This document shows, one piece after another, positions 5,464 to 9,035 of a stretch of DNA of 9,035 nucleotides. Within the stretch, counting starts at the first letter, position 1. Each line of letters starts with the position of its first letter. The notes beneath the pieces are model-generated. The model did no database searches. It was not told where the DNA came from and saw only the letters and a program-made list of their open reading frames with translations. The position numbers and the translations under genes are program-made. The DNA is from an uncultured Eubacteriales bacterium (lineage in GTDB: Bacteria; Bacillota; Clostridia; Oscillospirales; Acutalibacteraceae). The stretch lies in the NCBI GenBank assembly GCA_900321595.1, contig ONWP01000274.1, positions 1 to 9,035 of the forward strand, in the 5' to 3' direction.

Positions 5464-8400
5464 ATGAAAACAACCGGAAGAAAATGGCTCGCCTTTCTTT
5501 TGACGCTGGCAATGCTGCTGCCTGTAATCGGATCCGTGGTCGCGGAAACGACCGCGTCCGCCAAAGCGGGTGGGTACAAGGCCGGTCAGATCATTGAATT
5601 CGGAAGCTATCCGCAGAAAAAAGTGACCGATAACTCAATCATCTCCGCCCTGAACGCACGCGTGACAGCAGCTGACTGGCAGCCGTTCGGGTATTATTCC
5701 GGCAACGGTAAGTCAGGCTCCATGACGCAGGGCAACTGGATGGAGTTCTGCGACGTGGAGCTCGAAACGGAGCAAGACGGTGAAACGCGGATCGTGAAAT
5801 ACCGCGGCGTCCGATTTTCGAAATACAGACCCGACAGCACTTGCCAAAATGCTGCCGTAAGCTGGTCCTATCAGGATAACAACGGATACTATACAAATAC
5901 CGTTTACTGGTTTGAATGGAAACCTTTGAAATGGAGCGTGATTGATCCGGACACCGGGTTCGCGCTTTGCTGCAGCATCATCGATTCGCAGGCATTCAAC
6001 AACACGGCGTATCAAGTCAGAGTCAGCGGCGGCAATACATTGGCAGGAGAAGGGGTGTACCGGGACGCTGCCCATACTTGTCCGGCGAATGATTATCCGT
6101 CAAGCTCGATCCATGCGTGGTTGAATAACGATTTTTTCAACGCGGCGTTTTCCGCAAAGGAAAGGGCGGAGATCAAAAGAACAGAATTAGATAATAAAGC
6201 GGCGTTGCCCTCCTACTATAAGTATAACTGCGCGTCGACGTCGGATAATGTGTATTTGTTGTCGTTCAGCGATCTGACCGCGACGAAATACGGGTTTGGT
6301 TCGGATTATTCGCGCGGAGATGGAAGGCGGCTTGCCTGGGGAACCGATTACGCCAGGTGTCAGGGTCTTCAGGAGAACGCAAACACCGGCTGTGCATCCT
6401 GGTGGCTCCGTTCTGCGGGAGATCGGGAAGGCTTTACTTCCTTTGTTACGGATTCCGGCTATCTGGAGTACAGAGGCTTAACCGACAAGTCGAGCATAGG
6501 CATTCGTCCCGCAATCAGAGTACAGAATATTTTCTGCGAAAAATCCTACATCGCCGACCTGTGGCTGGGGCACAACACGTCCGACAGCCAGCGGATCGAG
6601 GCAAAAACGGTCGAGGATATGCTGTCCTTTGATCTTGTCTCCGATTGCGTCGTATCGGATCTGAACGGAACGAAGTTCGATGAAGTTGTCCTCGGCCGGG
6701 ACATCCTCCGGGGCTTTTTTGAGATCAAAGACACGCAGAAAAACATTGTCTACGGTTTGACCGAGACGTATGAGATCCTGCTGTTCGACCTGCTGAAAAG
6801 AGCGATGGGGGCGGATCAGACGCGGGACGTCATTCAGGACGCGATATCGGAACGGAATTCAGACGCCAAAGACGTCTTTACCCTGACTTCCGCGTTTGCG
6901 AAATCCGTGCTGAAAACGATCAACGAAAACGCGAAGCTTATGAGCGCGTGGGCGGAGCTCGCGAAAGACGAGGACACGGTAAAAAAACTGGCGAAACAGT
7001 GCTCTGACGAATTCGTAACGAAGAAAGAGGGTGTGATGGATGACATCGGTCTGCTCATGGAAATGGCAAGCGATCTGAACGACTTCATCAGAACGCTTCT
7101 GGACTACATGACCGCCGTGGACATGAGCGCGGAGATGCAGATCCTCCTCGCCGCGATCCGGGATTCGACGGACGTCGACGCGCTGAAAACGGCGGCGGAC
7201 AACATCCTGAAGGCCGTCGGAAACATAGACTGGGCGGCCGCCGTCAGCACGGGAAGGTTTGTCTTTAACAGTGGCTTCACCTTCATCGAAGCCGTAATAG
7301 ACTTCTTTTTAGAAGGAAACCCGGTTGGATTCAGCTACGAAGTAACGAACGCGGCGGTCAATCTGCTGCTGAATACAAACGGGGTCGTTGACGCGTACAA
7401 GTCGATGGCGGCCGCCTCGGAATTCGCGCGGGCCTCGAAACGCGCGGTCCGGACGCTCGCGTCGCGGTACCTTGCCAGCGGCAGCGAGGCGGACGCGGCC
7501 GCGTATGTGTACGCGATGCGCACCTACCGGCACATCTATCTGATCGACTGCGATACCGTCGTGGAGTTCGTGAAGGAGGCCACGGAAGAGGGAATTATCA
7601 ATCGCGCGAAAAACTTCGACCGCTCCATGTTCGACTGGATCCATCACCGGGAGACGGAATCGAGCTACGATCATGTGCTGCGCAGCTATGAATCGATCGC
7701 GTCTTCGCTGTCCGCCACGATGGACGGTCTGCTGAACGCGTGGAAGTTCAATCCCGATTACCTGAAAAAGGATTATCCGGACATCTATCCGATCTACGTG
7801 AAGGATGCGTTCAGCGAGGATTTTTACACGCCGAACATCCTTTCCGCGCAGCTGAACAAACGCGGCGAGACGCAGATTGACTTCACCAACAACAACGTGA
7901 TCTGGGACGAGGACGCCGGAGAATACCGCGCCCTGTACGGCACGCTGGCGTTTGACGGAACGCTGATCACGGAGCGGATCGGCGGCAATCAGATCGAAAA
8001 GAACATCGCGTACAGCGTCGGACAGCAGTCGGTCGTCATGCGGAACGCGCCGCTTCTGGAGGTATTCCCGAAGCAGTATACGGTCGCCTCCTATGCGGAT
8101 ACCGTGGAGGGTCCGGTGTATACGAAAGCGGATCAGGCTGTGATCGAGGATCCGACCGCGCAGACGGAGCTCATGGTCAACTTTTCGCTGCTGGGCAAGC
8201 GCTCGCTGGCGATCCGGGATCAGTCGGATCTGTCGTACGATCATATCTATCATATTTACAGAAGCGAATCCGGCGGCGAGTATACCGAGATCGCGAAAAT
8301 CTCCAGAGCGCGTCTGTCCGGCGGCTTCTATACGACGTTTGAGGACACGACGGCGGATCCGTTTGAGACGTATCGGTACAAGGTTGTGACGGAGCATCCG

Positions 8401-9035
8401 TTTGCGACCGGGCAGACGCTCACCGGCGAGAGCAAAGAGATCGGCGTCACCCGTTATGTCGGGGTCGAAGACGGCGCGGTCAGCATCACGCTCTGGAATG
8501 GAGAGATCATGCCCTTGACCGCCGACCCGAAGGCGCAGCGCAAAACCGGCGGCGCGGCGGAGACGCCCGGCGTCACGCTGACGTGGACCGCCGTTCCGGA
8601 AGCGAGCGGCTATCAGGTCCTGCGCCGGAGCGCGGTCGGGGATCACTACCGTCTGCTGGGCGACGTCAGCGGCACGTCGTTCTATGATGAGACGGCGGAA
8701 GCGGCGCTCACGTACAGCTATATGGTCCTGCCGTACAGCACCGACGACAGCGGCGTGCCGATGTTTATCCCCGAACGCGCCGGAACGAAGGATACCGAAA
8801 ACATGGAACCTGCGGAACCCGGCACCGAACCGACGACCGAACCGAAAACTGAACCGAAAACAGAACCCAAGACCGAGCCAAAAACTGAGCCGACAACCGG
8901 CCCGCAGCCCGCCGAACCGCCGACAACACGGGGCGTCTACCTTTCATCCGCGGCAGGCGCGCCGGGCGAAACCGTGATGGTGACGGCCTCGATCGCCGGA
9001 AATCCGGGCGTCGCGTCGTTCGTGATGACCGCCGA
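5464..9035 (+). CDS. Giant secreted multidomain protein (DUF6273, helical module, FN3-like, cohesin-like); C-terminus beyond window
   Basis: At least 1190 codons are open to the right edge with no stop. A signal peptide spans ~1-33, with cleavage possible after VVA27 or ASA33. Residues ~40-353 are a DUF6273-type module: IIEFGSYPQ, YWFEWKPLKWSVID (148-161), SWWLRSAG (312-319) and IGIRPAIRV (345-353). Residues ~354-720 are helical and match the 567-aa protein in part. Residues ~720-895 are unrecognised, in part beta-rich. Two FN3-like domains follow at ~900-995 and ~1034-1108. A TEP-repeat linker (1121-1144) leads to a partial cohesin-like domain from 1157 (PGETVMVTASIAGNPGVASF). It is exported and modular, so probably a surface or extracellular binding protein; no catalytic domain is visible. 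The start is set by the signal peptide, by TGGAG 10 nt upstream, and by a good promoter. It is transcribed divergently from the GH27 gene. The DUF6273 part is clearly more AT-rich than the helical part. Confidence 0.9.
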   Translation, partial: MKTTGRKWLAFLLTLAMLLPVIGSVVAETTASAKAGGYKAGQIIEFGSYPQKKVTDNSIISALNARVTAADWQPFGYYSGNGKSGSMTQGNWMEFCDVELETEQDGETRIVKYRGVRFSKYRPDSTCQNAAVSWSYQDNNGYYTNTVYWFEWKPLKWSVIDPDTGFALCCSIIDSQAFNNTAYQVRVSGGNTLAGEGVYRDAAHTCPANDYPSSSIHAWLNNDFFNAAFSAKERAEIKRTELDNKAALPSYYKYNCASTSDNVYLLSFSDLTATKYGFGSDYSRGDGRRLAWGTDYARCQGLQENANTGCASWWLRSAGDREGFTSFVTDSGYLEYRGLTDKSSIGIRPAIRVQNIFCEKSYIADLWLGHNTSDSQRIEAKTVEDMLSFDLVSDCVVSDLNGTKFDEVVLGRDILRGFFEIKDTQKNIVYGLTETYEILLFDLLKRAMGADQTRDVIQDAISERNSDAKDVFTLTSAFAKSVLKTINENAKLMSAWAELAKDEDTVKKLAKQCSDEFVTKKEGVMDDIGLLMEMASDLNDFIRTLLDYMTAVDMSAEMQILLAAIRDSTDVDALKTAADNILKAVGNIDWAAAVSTGRFVFNSGFTFIEAVIDFFLEGNPVGFSYEVTNAAVNLLLNTNGVVDAYKSMAAASEFARASKRAVRTLASRYLASGSEADAAAYVYAMRTYRHIYLIDCDTVVEFVKEATEEGIINRAKNFDRSMFDWIHHRETESSYDHVLRSYESIASSLSATMDGLLNAWKFNPDYLKKDYPDIYPIYVKDAFSEDFYTPNILSAQLNKRGETQIDFTNNNVIWDEDAGEYRALYGTLAFDGTLITERIGGNQIEKNIAYSVGQQSVVMRNAPLLEVFPKQYTVASYADTVEGPVYTKADQAVIEDPTAQTELMVNFSLLGKRSLAIRDQSDLSYDHIYHIYRSESGGEYTEIAKISRARLSGGFYTTFEDTTADPFETYRYKVVTEHPFATGQTLTGESKEIGVTRYVGVEDGAVSITLWNGEIMPLTADPKAQRKTGGAAETPGVTLTWTAVPEASGYQVLRRSAVGDHYRLLGDVSGTSFYDETAEAALTYSYMVLPYSTDDSGVPMFIPERAGTKDTENMEPAEPGTEPTTEPKTEPKTEPKTEPKTEPTTGPQPAEPPTTRGVYLSSAAGAPGETVMVTASIAGNPGVASFVMTA
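8824..8895 (+). repeat. 12-bp tandem repeat coding for a TEP-x linker
   Basis: Six in-frame copies encode T-E-P-(T/K), and a seventh degenerate unit (TGPQ) follows. The copies vary at third positions (ACC/ACT/ACA, GAA/GAG, CCG/CCC/CCA), so the protein repeat is kept while the DNA has diverged. It is a flexible, extended linker between the second FN3-like domain and the cohesin-like domain, as is usual in modular extracellular proteins. Copy number may vary between strains. Confidence 0.9.

Noticed and set aside
7309..8646. 445-aa open frame on the minus strand
   Set aside because: Antisense to the giant gene; Arg-rich with no motif. The plus frame shows FN3-like domains and continues open on both sides.
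8824..8895. Short tandem repeats as a CRISPR or microsatellite element
   Set aside because: The repeats are 12 bp, in frame, without spacers, and encode a TEP linker with synonymous changes.

Overview
The window looks like chromosomal DNA from an anaerobic, gut- or rumen-type member of the Clostridia (Oscillospiraceae/Ruminococcaceae-like). Reasons: a greA-lysS pair of the Firmicutes type, strong AGGAGG-type ribosome binding sites, sigma-A promoters with 17-bp spacers, a cytoplasmic GH27 alpha-galactosidase of a subgroup I know from gut bacteria, and large secreted proteins built from DUF6273, FN3 and cohesin-like modules. This placement is inferred from gene content. No rRNA, tRNA, transposase, phage gene or CRISPR array is visible.

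Layout. Positions 1-1844 (minus strand) hold a housekeeping operon, greA followed by lysS; lysS runs off the left edge. Positions 1845-2058 hold the operon's promoter, a structured ~118-nt leader with two hairpins, and the terminator of the next gene. Positions 2059-3762 (minus) encode a secreted 567-aa protein of unknown function with highly biased codon use. Positions 3763-3912 are its promoter region with repeated GTGAAC boxes. Positions 3913-5208 (minus) encode a GH27 glycosidase. Positions 5209-5463 are a divergent promoter region with several palindromes. Positions 5464-9035 (plus) are the first 1190 codons of a giant secreted multidomain protein that runs off the right edge.

How the genes relate. 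GreA rescues stalled RNA polymerase and LysS charges tRNA-Lys; they are growth functions unrelated to the rest. The GH27 enzyme has no signal peptide and would release terminal sugars from imported oligosaccharides. The two secreted proteins on either side of it appear to share a diverged helical module: collinear conserved positions, including a K-x-A-x3-G-I-x4-K pattern with identical spacing. This may be a lineage-specific family of exported helical proteins, and it is the least explained content here. I see no complete new defence, mobile or biosynthetic system. The most checkable leads are the shared helical module, the structured greA leader, the palindrome-rich promoter of the giant gene, and its cohesin-like module at the truncated end.
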